A stretch of 43,312 bases of DNA from Streptosporangiaceae bacterium (lineage in GTDB: Bacteria; Actinomycetota; Actinomycetes; Streptosporangiales; Streptosporangiaceae), in assembly GCA_019245115.1 (NCBI GenBank), contig JAFARZ010000397.1, forward strand, positions 1 through 43,312, in the 5' to 3' direction. The notes beneath the pieces were generated by a model that was not told the DNA's origin, made no database searches, and saw only the letters and a program-made list of their open reading frames with translations. Shown here in pieces: positions 28,601 through 35,501 of this stretch (position 1 is its first letter; each line of letters opens with the position of its first letter). Made by a program: the position numbers and the translations under genes.

Positions 28601-30964
28601 GTGGTCGCCAAGGACGACACCATCCGGCTCTTCTCCCGGACGGTCACCGGGCCCGACAGCACGTGGCAGCAGCACGCGTCGGTGGCGGTCCAGTCCGCCG
28701 GCACCACCGCATCCGGCATCGCCTCAGGCATCGCTGGCCCGCGGCCGGCCGACCCGCCGCCGGCCGGCCCGCCGCCGGCGGCCGGCCTGGTACCGGCCGA
28801 CCTGGTACCGGCCGAGCCCAGCCTGGTCACCGACCATCTCGCCACCGTCGGCGTACCGTCGATGGCCTTTAAGTGGCAGGTGCGGGAGCTGTCCCGGGCC
28901 GATGGAACGCTGCGAGCCCTGGTCCGCATCGAGCAGCCCGCCACGGCACCGACCTGGGCCCCGGCGTTCGACGCCGCGCTCTCCGCCGCGCCTGCCGCGT
29001 TCGGCGGCCCGCCGGTGCTGCGCGTCGTCGCCGGCGTCGACGAAGTGACGGTAGCCGGCGAGGCGCCGGTAGCCGGTGAAGCGCCCGTCCAGGTCGTTAT
29101 CGACGTACGGCTCGACCGCACGGCCCCGGACTGCGCCGACGTCACGGTCTCCGACGAGTCCGGCACGATGGTGGCACGGTTGCGCGGCGTCCGCTTCAGC
29201 GTGCTTGACCGGCTCGAGGCGGCGCCTGCGCGCCCCGAGCAGCTCGTATACGAAATCGCCTGGGTGCCGTACCGGTCCGATCCGGCGAACCACCGGACAC
29301 CGCGAGAAGTGGTGCTGGTCGGCGGCGAGGAGGCGCTGGCGGAAGCAGTCGGCCGAAGGATGATCGGTGCGGGAATCTCGCTGCGGACGGCGCTCGACGC
29401 CGAGGATCTGGCCCGGCTCGACCCGCCGCCGGACCATTCCGCCGCGGTGCTGGTCCTGCCCGGCAGTGAGGCCGACGCGCCAGCGGCGGCCGCTCGGGAG
29501 GCGTGGCTGCTCACCCGGGTCACGCAGGTTCTCGCCGCGAGCAACCGGAGCGGGTTTCCCCGGTTGTGGTGCCTGACCCGGGGAGTACGGGAGTCCGCCA
29601 GCACAGCAGGGCTGGCTGATGCCCCGCTGTGGGGGCTGGGCCGGGTGCTCGCCACCGAGCATCCGGAGTTCTGGGCCGGGCTGATTGACGTGGACCCAGC
29701 GGATGAGACGGGACTCGACGCACTACCCAGCGTGCTCGGTGTCACGACGCCAGATGACGTGCTCGCCCCGCGCGGCACCGATATCTCCGTTGCCCGGCTC
29801 GCCCTGCTGGACAGGCAGCCGGTGCGGCCGCCACTGCGGTGCCGTCCGGACGGCACGTACCTCATCACCGGTGGGCTTGGCACCCTCGGCCTGACCGTGG
29901 CAGAGTGGCTGGCCGACCACGGGGCCCGGCGGCTGATACTGGCCGGACGGGGCGGGCTGCCGCCGCGGGCTCGCTGGGAGCTGCCGCCAGACGCCGGAGG
30001 TCCGGATGCGCGAATGCACGATCAGATCACCAGGGTCCGCGCACTCGAGGCACGCGGCGTGACCATCCGAGCGCTCGCCCTCGACATAGCTGATGGGGAA
30101 CAAGCGCGGCAGCAGCTCGACCCGGACGTCCTCGGCCTGCCGCCGGTACGCGGCGTCGTGCACGCCGCCGGCGTTCTGGACAACCGCCTGGCCGCCGACC
30201 TGGACGAGGCGTCCCTGCGCCGGGTGCTGCGTCCCAAGGTCGATGGGGCGTGGGTGCTGCATCAGCTTTACCCGCCGGGCAGCATCGAGTTCCTGACCCT
30301 CTTTTCTTCCTGTGGACAACTGCTGGGGCTGGCCGGACAGGCCAGCTACGGTGCGGCCAACGCATTTCTCGACGCTCTCGCGACGCACCGTCGCAGGCTG
30401 GGCACCGACGACACCACCAGCTTCGGCTGGACCTCCTGGCAGGGGCAGGGCATGGCGGTCAACGCCGTGGTGGACAACGAGCTGGCGGCCCGGGCCGTCG
30501 CCGCCATCGAGCCCAGGCAGGCGTTCGCGGCCTGGCAATACGCCCATCGTCACGGCGGCGGTCACCTGCCAGTGCTCCGAGTACTGCCAGCCGGGCCGGA
30601 CATAGACCGCCCGCCGTTGCTAGCCGAGCTGCCCGCCGGCGAGGACGCCGGAGACGTGACGTCAGAGCAGGCGCCAGTCGCCCAGCTCGCGGACCTAACG
30701 CCGGAGGAGCTGCGGGCTACCGTGCAGACCGAGGTGGGCGAACAGATCGCGATGGAGATGCGGTTGCCGGCGTCCGAGCTGGACGCCCGCCGCTCCCTGC
30801 ATGAGCAGGGTCTGGACTCGGTCATGACGCTGGTGATCCGGCGGCGGCTGGAGAAGCGGTTCGGTCGCTCATTGCCAGCCACCCTGCTATGGAACCAGCC
30901 GACGGTCTCCGCGATCGCAGAGCACCTTGCCGACGCGCTCACCGCCGCTTCCGCCGGGCAGTGA
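25664..30964 (+). CDS. Iterative type I PKS, 6-methylsalicylic acid synthase (KS-AT-TH/DH-KR-ACP)
   Basis: I chose the ATG at 25664 because GGAGGAG lies 10 bases upstream; an in-frame GTG at 25619 overlaps the preceding gene and lacks such a site. The protein has 1766 residues. The KS has TACSAS (Cys near 183). The AT has GHSAG near 627 and VAYHSPQ near 729. The TH/DH domain has HTIHGTEIVP near 928, the hallmark of 6-MSA synthases. The KR has GGLGTLG near 1405 and intact Lys, Ser and Tyr (RPKVDGAW, LFSSCG, QASYGAAN). The ACP has GLDSV near 1718. The intact KR favours 6-methylsalicylate over orsellinate, whose synthases lack it. Length and order match ChlB1-type bacterial enzymes. The central region is expanded by Pro/Ala repeats. 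Confidence 0.93.
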   Translation: MLDANSTPPSAAVAVLGMGCRFSGDVDSPESFWELLRDGRDGIGDLPEQRWDHYRDLGPEFAAALRRATRHGAFLRDVAGFDAEFFGVSPREAELMDPQQRILLEVTWNALDYAGIPARSLAGSDTGVFVGIGSDDYGRRLLEDLPRIEAWTGIGAAMCAAANRISYTLDLRGPSLAIDTACSASLAAIHLACQSLRAGESALAIAAGVNLILAPGLTLTLDAAGATSPDGRCKSFDAAADGYGRGEGCGVLVLKLLADAERDGDRVLAVICGSAVQQDGRTYGIMAPNGEAQEQLLVQACRQAGIAPASVDYVEAHGTGTRLGDTLEAKALDAVYGAGRKSDEPCLIGSVKASIGHLEAAAGVASLIKAILALRHGEIPRSLSLDTPNPAIDWDNAGLRLVTEHRPWPTRSGPRRAGVSSFGYGGTIAHVLLEQAPDPRSMPTGPAGLLFPLSAGSAETLRRHAGDLAELLTSPGADMPLADLGHTLALHRSHLEHRAVVVAADRTELVTRLRHVARGEQAQNVAGGRALPGSDEHGSRPVWVFSGYGSHWSGMGQGLLAEEPAFAAVIDELGPEFRTEIGFIPREVLTSGDLGTVDRIQTMIFAMQVGLAAVWRSYGVTPAAVIGHSAGEIAAAVACGALSLTDGARLICRRSILLRRVSGAGAMAMVGIPYDDAVERLAGRTDVVAAIASSPVSTVVAGDPEAVAEVRERWQAEGVLVRQVNSDVAYHSPQMEPLCQDLASALGDISPATPMVPMYRTSQLDPRGTEPLDAMYWTDNLRNPVRLSDAVAAAADDGHRAFVEISAHPVVTHSLGEILADVDATYAGSTLRRNYPERTTFLTSLGAAHCHGVPVDWAQLQPSGTLVDLPPMPWLHRPHWRDVPAGSRGGGMGHDPDSHTLFGTPVSVADAGLGVWRTRLDDESRPYPGHHTIHGTEIVPASVLLNTFLRTGTEEGRPPVLTDVLLSTPLPTADPREIQVVAKDDTIRLFSRTVTGPDSTWQQHASVAVQSAGTTASGIASGIAGPRPADPPPAGPPPAAGLVPADLVPAEPSLVTDHLATVGVPSMAFKWQVRELSRADGTLRALVRIEQPATAPTWAPAFDAALSAAPAAFGGPPVLRVVAGVDEVTVAGEAPVAGEAPVQVVIDVRLDRTAPDCADVTVSDESGTMVARLRGVRFSVLDRLEAAPARPEQLVYEIAWVPYRSDPANHRTPREVVLVGGEEALAEAVGRRMIGAGISLRTALDAEDLARLDPPPDHSAAVLVLPGSEADAPAAAAREAWLLTRVTQVLAASNRSGFPRLWCLTRGVRESASTAGLADAPLWGLGRVLATEHPEFWAGLIDVDPADETGLDALPSVLGVTTPDDVLAPRGTDISVARLALLDRQPVRPPLRCRPDGTYLITGGLGTLGLTVAEWLADHGARRLILAGRGGLPPRARWELPPDAGGPDARMHDQITRVRALEARGVTIRALALDIADGEQARQQLDPDVLGLPPVRGVVHAAGVLDNRLAADLDEASLRRVLRPKVDGAWVLHQLYPPGSIEFLTLFSSCGQLLGLAGQASYGAANAFLDALATHRRRLGTDDTTSFGWTSWQGQGMAVNAVVDNELAARAVAAIEPRQAFAAWQYAHRHGGGHLPVLRVLPAGPDIDRPPLLAELPAGEDAGDVTSEQAPVAQLADLTPEELRATVQTEVGEQIAMEMRLPASELDARRSLHEQGLDSVMTLVIRRRLEKRFGRSLPATLLWNQPTVSAIAEHLADALTAASAGQ
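28786..28815. repeat. 15-bp tandem duplication in the 6-MSA synthase gene
   Basis: Two exact adjacent copies of CCTGGTACCGGCCGA sit within a Pro/Ala-rich stretch of the TH/DH region. They duplicate five codons and keep the frame. Confidence 0.85.
29051..29086. repeat. 18-bp tandem duplication in the 6-MSA synthase gene
   Basis: Two adjacent 18-base copies differ at three positions and encode VAGEAP twice. They lie about 240 bases from another in-frame duplication in the same domain. Confidence 0.8.
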
Positions 30965-30986
30965 CCGGCACTCACAAGAGAGGAAC

Positions 30987-31253
30987 ATGACCGTGCCCGA
31001 AGACGATGTCAGGGACGCGTTGACGACCTTCATCAGGGAGAACCTCGCGCAGGACACCCCATACGAAGTCGACTACGACACCCCGCTGCTGGAGCTGGGC
31101 ATCCTGGACTCGCTGAAGACCGCGATGCTCCTCAACTACATCCGGGACAAGCTCGGCACCCCGATACCGCCGCAGATGGTCGACGCGCCCAGCTTCCGGA
31201 GCGCCCGCACCATCGCCGCGCTGGTAGGCGGTCTGATGAGCGCGCCGAAGTAA
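30987..31253 (+). CDS. Discrete acyl carrier protein of the aromatic operon (ChlB2-like)
   Basis: The protein has 88 residues from an ATG preceded by AGAGAGG, 22 bases after the synthase stop. It is a phosphopantetheine carrier with the attachment serine in LGILDSLKTAMLLNY near residue 42. In chlorothricin-type pathways a discrete ACP receives 6-methylsalicylate from the synthase through one KAS III-like enzyme and donates it through another. Two KAS III-like genes stand upstream here, so the same relay is likely. It differs strongly from the second discrete ACP at 32656, which belongs to the polyether set. Confidence 0.9.
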   Translation: MTVPEDDVRDALTTFIRENLAQDTPYEVDYDTPLLELGILDSLKTAMLLNYIRDKLGTPIPPQMVDAPSFRSARTIAALVGGLMSAPK

Positions 31254-31271
31254 GGATACGGTCCTGTCGTT

Positions 31272-32567
31272 ATGCGCGTGCTGTTTACATCTTTTCCTGG
31301 CAATACACATTTCTTCAACAGCGTGCCAATGGCCTGGGCGCTGTGCACCGCGGGTCACGAAGTGCGCGTGGCGAGCGGGCCGGAACTGGTGGACACGATC
31401 ACCAGGGCGGGTCTGACGGCGGTCCCGGTCGGGTCGGCCGAGACACTCAAGGAGAAGACCCAGCGCGCCGTAAAGGAGATGAACTACGGGTCCGTCGAAA
31501 GGTGGCACGCGCTTGCGGGCACGGCGCGGCATCACCTGAGTGAGAGCCAGGGGCATCTCCCCGGCTGGGAGGATCTCAGCCGGCTATACGACATGGGAAT
31601 CACCCCAGGGGCCAGCATCATGAACGATTCGATGATTGACGACCTGGTGGTGTTCAGCCGCTGGTGGCGGCCCGATCTGGTCCTCTGGGACGCGGCCAGT
31701 TACGCCGGCTCGATCGCCGCCGCGGTGACCGGAGCGGCCCACGGGCGGGTGCTGTACTCCCACGACACCGACGCCTCGATGCGCCGCCGCTTCCTGCGGC
31801 TAAAGGCCGAACAACCGCCCGGCGCCCGGCGGGACACCTTCCGGGAGTGGATGACCGGGTGGACTGACAAATTTGGACTGGAGTTCTCCGAAGACCTTTT
31901 CAGCGGGCATTTCACGATCGACCAGTTGCCGCCATCTTTCCGCATCGACACCGGCCTGGACTACCTCTCCATGCGCTATGTCCCCTACAACGGTCCGGCT
32001 GTGCAATCCGAATGGCTGTGGGGCGACCCGTGCGCGCCGCGGCTGCTCATGACGTTCGGGTTGTCCGTACGGGACTGGAGCTACCTGCAGATCATGTCGG
32101 TCGAGCGGCTTCAGCAAACGCTGGACGCAGTGGCCGACCTCGACATCGAGCTGGTGGTGACCTTGCAGGCCGAACTGCGCGAGCGGCTGTCGCGGATCCC
32201 CGCCAACACACGGGTCACCGACTTCGTTCCGCTCCAGTGCATCGTGCCGTCATGTTCGGCGGTGATCCATCAAGGGAGTCCCGGCGGGTTCAACATCTCG
32301 CTGCTGTACGGGGTTCCGCAGCTGGTAATCAGCATTGCCAACGATGCGCACCTGAAGAGCAGCCACCTGCGCGACAGCGGGGCGGGCTTGGCGATAGCGC
32401 CGGCCGAGGTGACCGGTACCAAGATTCGTGATGCCGTGGTGCGCCTGCTGGGCGACCCAGCGTTCCAGGCCGGCGCGCGGCGGTTGCGGGAGGAGATCCT
32501 CCGCCAGCCGAGCCCCGCAGAGCTGGTACCGGAGCTGGAACGGCTGGCGGTCCGGCACCGCCGCTGA
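31272..32567 (+). CDS. Glycosyltransferase, GT1/EryCIII-DesVII-like
   Basis: The protein has 431 residues with an N-terminal acceptor-binding half starting MRVLFTSFPGNTHFF. The C-terminal half carries the nucleotide-sugar motif as HQGSPGGFNISLLYG near residue 333, followed by VPQLV. This is the macrolide-type GT-B family that transfers deoxysugars from dTDP-sugars to a polyketide hydroxyl; some members need a DesVIII-type helper, and none is encoded here. It is the last gene of the aromatic operon, so the sugar is a good candidate acceptor for the 6-methylsalicyl group. No sugar biosynthesis genes lie in the window, so the sugar cannot be named. Confidence 0.93.
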   Translation: MRVLFTSFPGNTHFFNSVPMAWALCTAGHEVRVASGPELVDTITRAGLTAVPVGSAETLKEKTQRAVKEMNYGSVERWHALAGTARHHLSESQGHLPGWEDLSRLYDMGITPGASIMNDSMIDDLVVFSRWWRPDLVLWDAASYAGSIAAAVTGAAHGRVLYSHDTDASMRRRFLRLKAEQPPGARRDTFREWMTGWTDKFGLEFSEDLFSGHFTIDQLPPSFRIDTGLDYLSMRYVPYNGPAVQSEWLWGDPCAPRLLMTFGLSVRDWSYLQIMSVERLQQTLDAVADLDIELVVTLQAELRERLSRIPANTRVTDFVPLQCIVPSCSAVIHQGSPGGFNISLLYGVPQLVISIANDAHLKSSHLRDSGAGLAIAPAEVTGTKIRDAVVRLLGDPAFQAGARRLREEILRQPSPAELVPELERLAVRHRR

Positions 32568-32590
32568 ACGCGCGACGCACAGCTGATACC

Positions 32591-32622
32591 GAGGGGCCGA
32601 CGCCGATTGGCGCCGGCCCCTC
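32591..32622. terminator. Bidirectional hairpin between convergent genes
   Basis: GAGGGGCCGACGCC (32591-32604) pairs with GGCGCCGGCCCCTC (32609-32622) with one mismatch and a 4-base loop GATT. It sits between the end of the glycosyltransferase gene and the end of the discrete ACP gene, which point towards each other. There is no clear T-run, but the strength and position fit a shared terminator. Confidence 0.7.
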
Positions 32623-32623
32623 G

Positions 32624-32656
32624 CTCGTGCGGATCTCGTGCGGATCTCGTGCGGAT
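32624..32656. repeat. 11-bp tandem repeat, three copies
   Basis: CTCGTGCGGAT occurs three times head to tail. It starts just after the terminator hairpin and reaches into the stop codon of the discrete ACP gene on the minus strand. All three copies are exact. Confidence 0.9.
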
Positions 32657-32961
32657 TAGGACAGGATGCCCTCGCGGACGCGGGTGTACTCTCCGGCGAG
32701 GTGGCTCGCGAGCTCAGCTGGCGTTGGCTGATCGACGATCGTCACCAGCGGTATCTCCATCTCGGTAATGATCATCAGGTACTTCGTCAGCTCGAGCGCG
32801 GACAGCGAGTTCAGCCCGAGTTCGAGAAGGTTGCTGTCGTCATCGACCGAATCCAGCGACAGGAGCATCGCCACATGCGCACGAATCGCCTCCCGAAGCA
32901 GCCGCTTCCGCCCTTCCGCGTCGTCGCTCGCCAGAGAACTCCGGAGTTCTACCTCATTCAT
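32656..32961 (-). CDS. Discrete ACP of the polyether set (ACPX-like)
   Basis: I favour the ATG at 32961 (101 residues), which has GGTGAT six bases upstream; a TTG at 32994 would add 11 residues with a poorer site. The protein is a carrier with LGLNSLSALELTKYL, the attachment Ser near residue 51. It follows the KSX-like gene by 48 bases on the same strand. In monensin- and nanchangmycin-type pathways a discrete ACPX receives the finished chain from KSX, and oxidative cyclisation takes place on it. The order epoxidase, KSX, ACP supports the same role here. It is not similar to the other discrete ACP at 30987. Confidence 0.85.
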   Translation of the reverse strand: MNEVELRSSLASDDAEGRKRLLREAIRAHVAMLLSLDSVDDDSNLLELGLNSLSALELTKYLMIITEMEIPLVTIVDQPTPAELASHLAGEYTRVREGILS

Positions 32962-33009
32962 GTCAATATCACCGTTACCTTCCTTTTTCGGCAACCGTCT
33001 CGCGATCCA

Positions 33010-35487
33010 TTACTCAGATGTCATCGCGCCCTCTTCTCTTCTCTCTGCGTCCGAGGTCACCGGCGCGGCGTCGTACAGCCAGTACCGTTCGCGTTGGAAC
33101 GCGTACGTAGGCAGCGGAACCGTACGGGGGGACGGCTCGTGGTCGAGAATCCCAGCCCAGTTGACGGTGGTGCCCATGATGTGCAGCTGGGCCAGGGCCC
33201 TGAAAAACGCCCGGCCCGCGGGCCGTTCGCCGTCGAGCACGGACAGCACCAATGGCGGGCGTATGCCGGCCGGCACCACCGGGCAGGGCCCGAGTTCCAG
33301 CAGGACGCCCGCGCCGCCGGAAACGGCGACCGCTTCCTCGGACCAGGGAACCCGCTCAGCCCAGTACCCGGGCTTATTGATCCGCTCGTCCACGGGCTCG
33401 CCGCCGCAGATGACGGGAACCCGGGGGACCGCGCAGTTCGGCCCGCCATTGGCGGACCCGGTGATCAGCCGGCACGCGTCCGGCAGGTCGAACACTCCGG
33501 CCGCGTGAGCGGCCGCGATCTCGCCGGCCGAATGCCCGATCACAATGCCGGGGCGCAGTCCGGCCGCGTCCAGCAGCCGAGCCAGCCCGATCTGCAGGGC
33601 GAACAGGCCCACTCGCGCCTGACCGTTCCGGTTGTGCTGGCAGCCGCCGGAGAGCACCTCACGCGGCGGGCAGTCCACCAGGTTACCCACCTCATCGATC
33701 GCGGCGGCGAACGCCGGGAACCGTTCGTAAAGCTCCGCGCCGGCACCCGGTCGAGGGCTCTCCCCGCCGAACACCCAGGCCGCCCCGCTGGCCCGGGCCG
33801 GAACAATTGCGCCGGCCTGGGCCGGAACAGGTCCGCCGACCGCGACCGCGCGCAGACGCGCGACCGCGCGCAGACCTGCCACCAGCTCCTCGCGGTCGTC
33901 ACCGACGACGACCGCGCGGTGTTCGAACACCGGCCTCGTCGTCGCCAGCGACCAAGCCACATCGGCCACCGGCAGCTCCGGGCGTTCCGTGACGTGCGCC
34001 GCCAACGCAACAGCCTGGGCCCGCAGCGCCCTTTCGCTCCTGGCCGAGACGACCCACGGAACGACGTGATCAGGCACCTCGCGGTCGGCGCTTTCCGCCG
34101 GCTCGGGGGCCTCTTCGAGGATCAGATGCGCGTTGGTGCCCGAAACGCCGAACGAGGACACCCCGGCCCGGCGCGGACGCTCACGCTCCGGCCAGTCCGC
34201 CGGCTCGGTGAGCAGCCTTACCGCACCCGCCGACCAGTCCACGTACGGGTTGGGCCGGTCGACGTTCAGGGTGGCCGGCAGCATCCGGTGCCGCATGGCG
34301 AGCACCATCTTGATCACCGAAGCGATCCCTGATGCGGCCTGCGTATGCCCGATGTTGGATTTGATCGAGCCTAGAAGGAGCGGCCGGTCCGGTGACCGGT
34401 CCTGCCCGTACGTCGCGAGCAGCGCCTGCGTCTCGATCAGGTCGCCCATGGGGGTGCCGGTGCCGTGTCCCTCGACGACGTCCACGTCGGTTGCGGGCAG
34501 CCGGGCGTCGGCCAGCGCATCGCGGATCAGCCGCTGCTGCGTCGGGCCGTGCGGTGCCGTGAAACCGCCGCCACCGCCGTCCTGGTTTACGGCCGAGCCG
34601 CGGATCACCGCCAGCACCGGGTGACCGCTCCGCCGGGCGTCCGACAACCGCTCCAGCAGTACCAGCCCCGCGCCCTCACCCCACACCATGCCGTCGGCAG
34701 CTGCCGCGAAAGGTTTGCAGCGGCCGTCGGGGGCGAGCATGCCGGGCTGCGCCGAGTACTCAAGGAACAGCCCGGGGGTTGACAGGATGGTGGCGCCACC
34801 AGCGAGTGCCAGCGTGCATTCGTCTCGCCGCAGCGCCTGGCCGGCCAGGTGGATGGCCACCAGCGCCGATGAGCAGGCCGTGTCCACCGTCACCGCCGGC
34901 CCCTCCAGGCCGAGCATGCGGGACACACGGCCGGAGGCAAGGCTGCCGGAGATGCCGGCGGCCAGGTGCCCGAGAACGCCGTCTGGCGCCCGGTCGAATC
35001 CCGGCAGCCCCGTGATGTAGTCGTGGGTGGTTATGCCGACGTAGACGCCGGCGCGACTGCCGCGCAGCGTGTGCGGGTCGATGCCCGCGCTCTCGACAGC
35101 TTCCCAGGCGAGCTCGAGGAGCATCCGCTGTTGCGGCTCGGTTGTCAGCGCCTCGCTCCGGCTCATGCCGAAGAAGGACGCGTCGAAGTCGAGCGCGTCG
35201 TAGACGAAGGCGCCAGCGCGGTCATGACAGGTGCCGTCCGGCGAGCGGAGCCCGTCGACGTCCCAGCCCCGGTCGGCCGGGAAGCCGGCGACCGCCTCCC
35301 TCCCCTCGGCGACCAGCCGCCACAGCTTCTCCGGCGAGCGCGCGTCGCCCGGGAATCGGCAGGCCATCGCCACTATCGCGACCGGCTCCCGGTCCCTCGA
35401 CTCGTACTCGCGCAGGCGCTGCCGGGCCTGGTGCAGCTCGCCGGTGGTCCATTTCAGGTAGTCAATGAGCCTTTCTTCGGTCGGCAT
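33010..35487 (-). CDS. KSX-like ketosynthase with N-terminal docking segment and decayed AT
   Basis: The protein has 825 residues. An N-terminal helical docking segment (MPTEERLIDYLKWTTGELHQ) precedes a full KS with the active Cys in TACSSA and both His motifs (EGHGTGT, NIGHTQA). The KS-AT linker is present, then an AT start with GHSAGE near residue 652. The AT next runs from DACRLITGS directly to VPRVPVICGG, so about 100 residues with the small subdomain are gone. There is no ACP domain; the discrete ACP is encoded next. Polyether pathways contain such a free-standing KSX that moves the completed chain from the last module to ACPX. The docking segment fits pickup from a modular PKS. An 18-base tandem duplication (33842-33877) lies in the linker before the AT. 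The role is inferred from architecture and neighbours. Confidence 0.88.
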   Translation of the reverse strand: MPTEERLIDYLKWTTGELHQARQRLREYESRDREPVAIVAMACRFPGDARSPEKLWRLVAEGREAVAGFPADRGWDVDGLRSPDGTCHDRAGAFVYDALDFDASFFGMSRSEALTTEPQQRMLLELAWEAVESAGIDPHTLRGSRAGVYVGITTHDYITGLPGFDRAPDGVLGHLAAGISGSLASGRVSRMLGLEGPAVTVDTACSSALVAIHLAGQALRRDECTLALAGGATILSTPGLFLEYSAQPGMLAPDGRCKPFAAAADGMVWGEGAGLVLLERLSDARRSGHPVLAVIRGSAVNQDGGGGGFTAPHGPTQQRLIRDALADARLPATDVDVVEGHGTGTPMGDLIETQALLATYGQDRSPDRPLLLGSIKSNIGHTQAASGIASVIKMVLAMRHRMLPATLNVDRPNPYVDWSAGAVRLLTEPADWPERERPRRAGVSSFGVSGTNAHLILEEAPEPAESADREVPDHVVPWVVSARSERALRAQAVALAAHVTERPELPVADVAWSLATTRPVFEHRAVVVGDDREELVAGLRAVARLRAVAVGGPVPAQAGAIVPARASGAAWVFGGESPRPGAGAELYERFPAFAAAIDEVGNLVDCPPREVLSGGCQHNRNGQARVGLFALQIGLARLLDAAGLRPGIVIGHSAGEIAAAHAAGVFDLPDACRLITGSANGGPNCAVPRVPVICGGEPVDERINKPGYWAERVPWSEEAVAVSGGAGVLLELGPCPVVPAGIRPPLVLSVLDGERPAGRAFFRALAQLHIMGTTVNWAGILDHEPSPRTVPLPTYAFQRERYWLYDAAPVTSDAERREEGAMTSE
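33842..33877. repeat. 18-bp tandem duplication in the KSX-like gene
   Basis: GCGACCGCGCGCAGAC recurs with a period of 18 bases. It encodes a repeated Arg-Ala-Val-Ala unit in the linker before the decayed AT. Confidence 0.8.
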
Positions 35488-35501
35488 ATGGTTCTCTCCG
35501 G

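Noticed and set aside
25664..30964. Orsellinic acid synthase
   Set aside because: Orsellinate synthases lack a KR. Here the KR has an intact NADPH motif and all catalytic residues, so 6-methylsalicylate is the better prediction.
31796..31806. GCTAAAGG inside the glycosyltransferase gene as a regulatory site
   Set aside because: It is within coding sequence of a conserved protein and is best taken as a chance match.
23437..32567. Spirotetronate cluster of the chlorothricin type
   Set aside because: The aromatic operon fits, but no glyceryl-ACP or tetronate-forming genes are present, and the MonCI-type epoxidase with KSX and ACPX points to a polyether.
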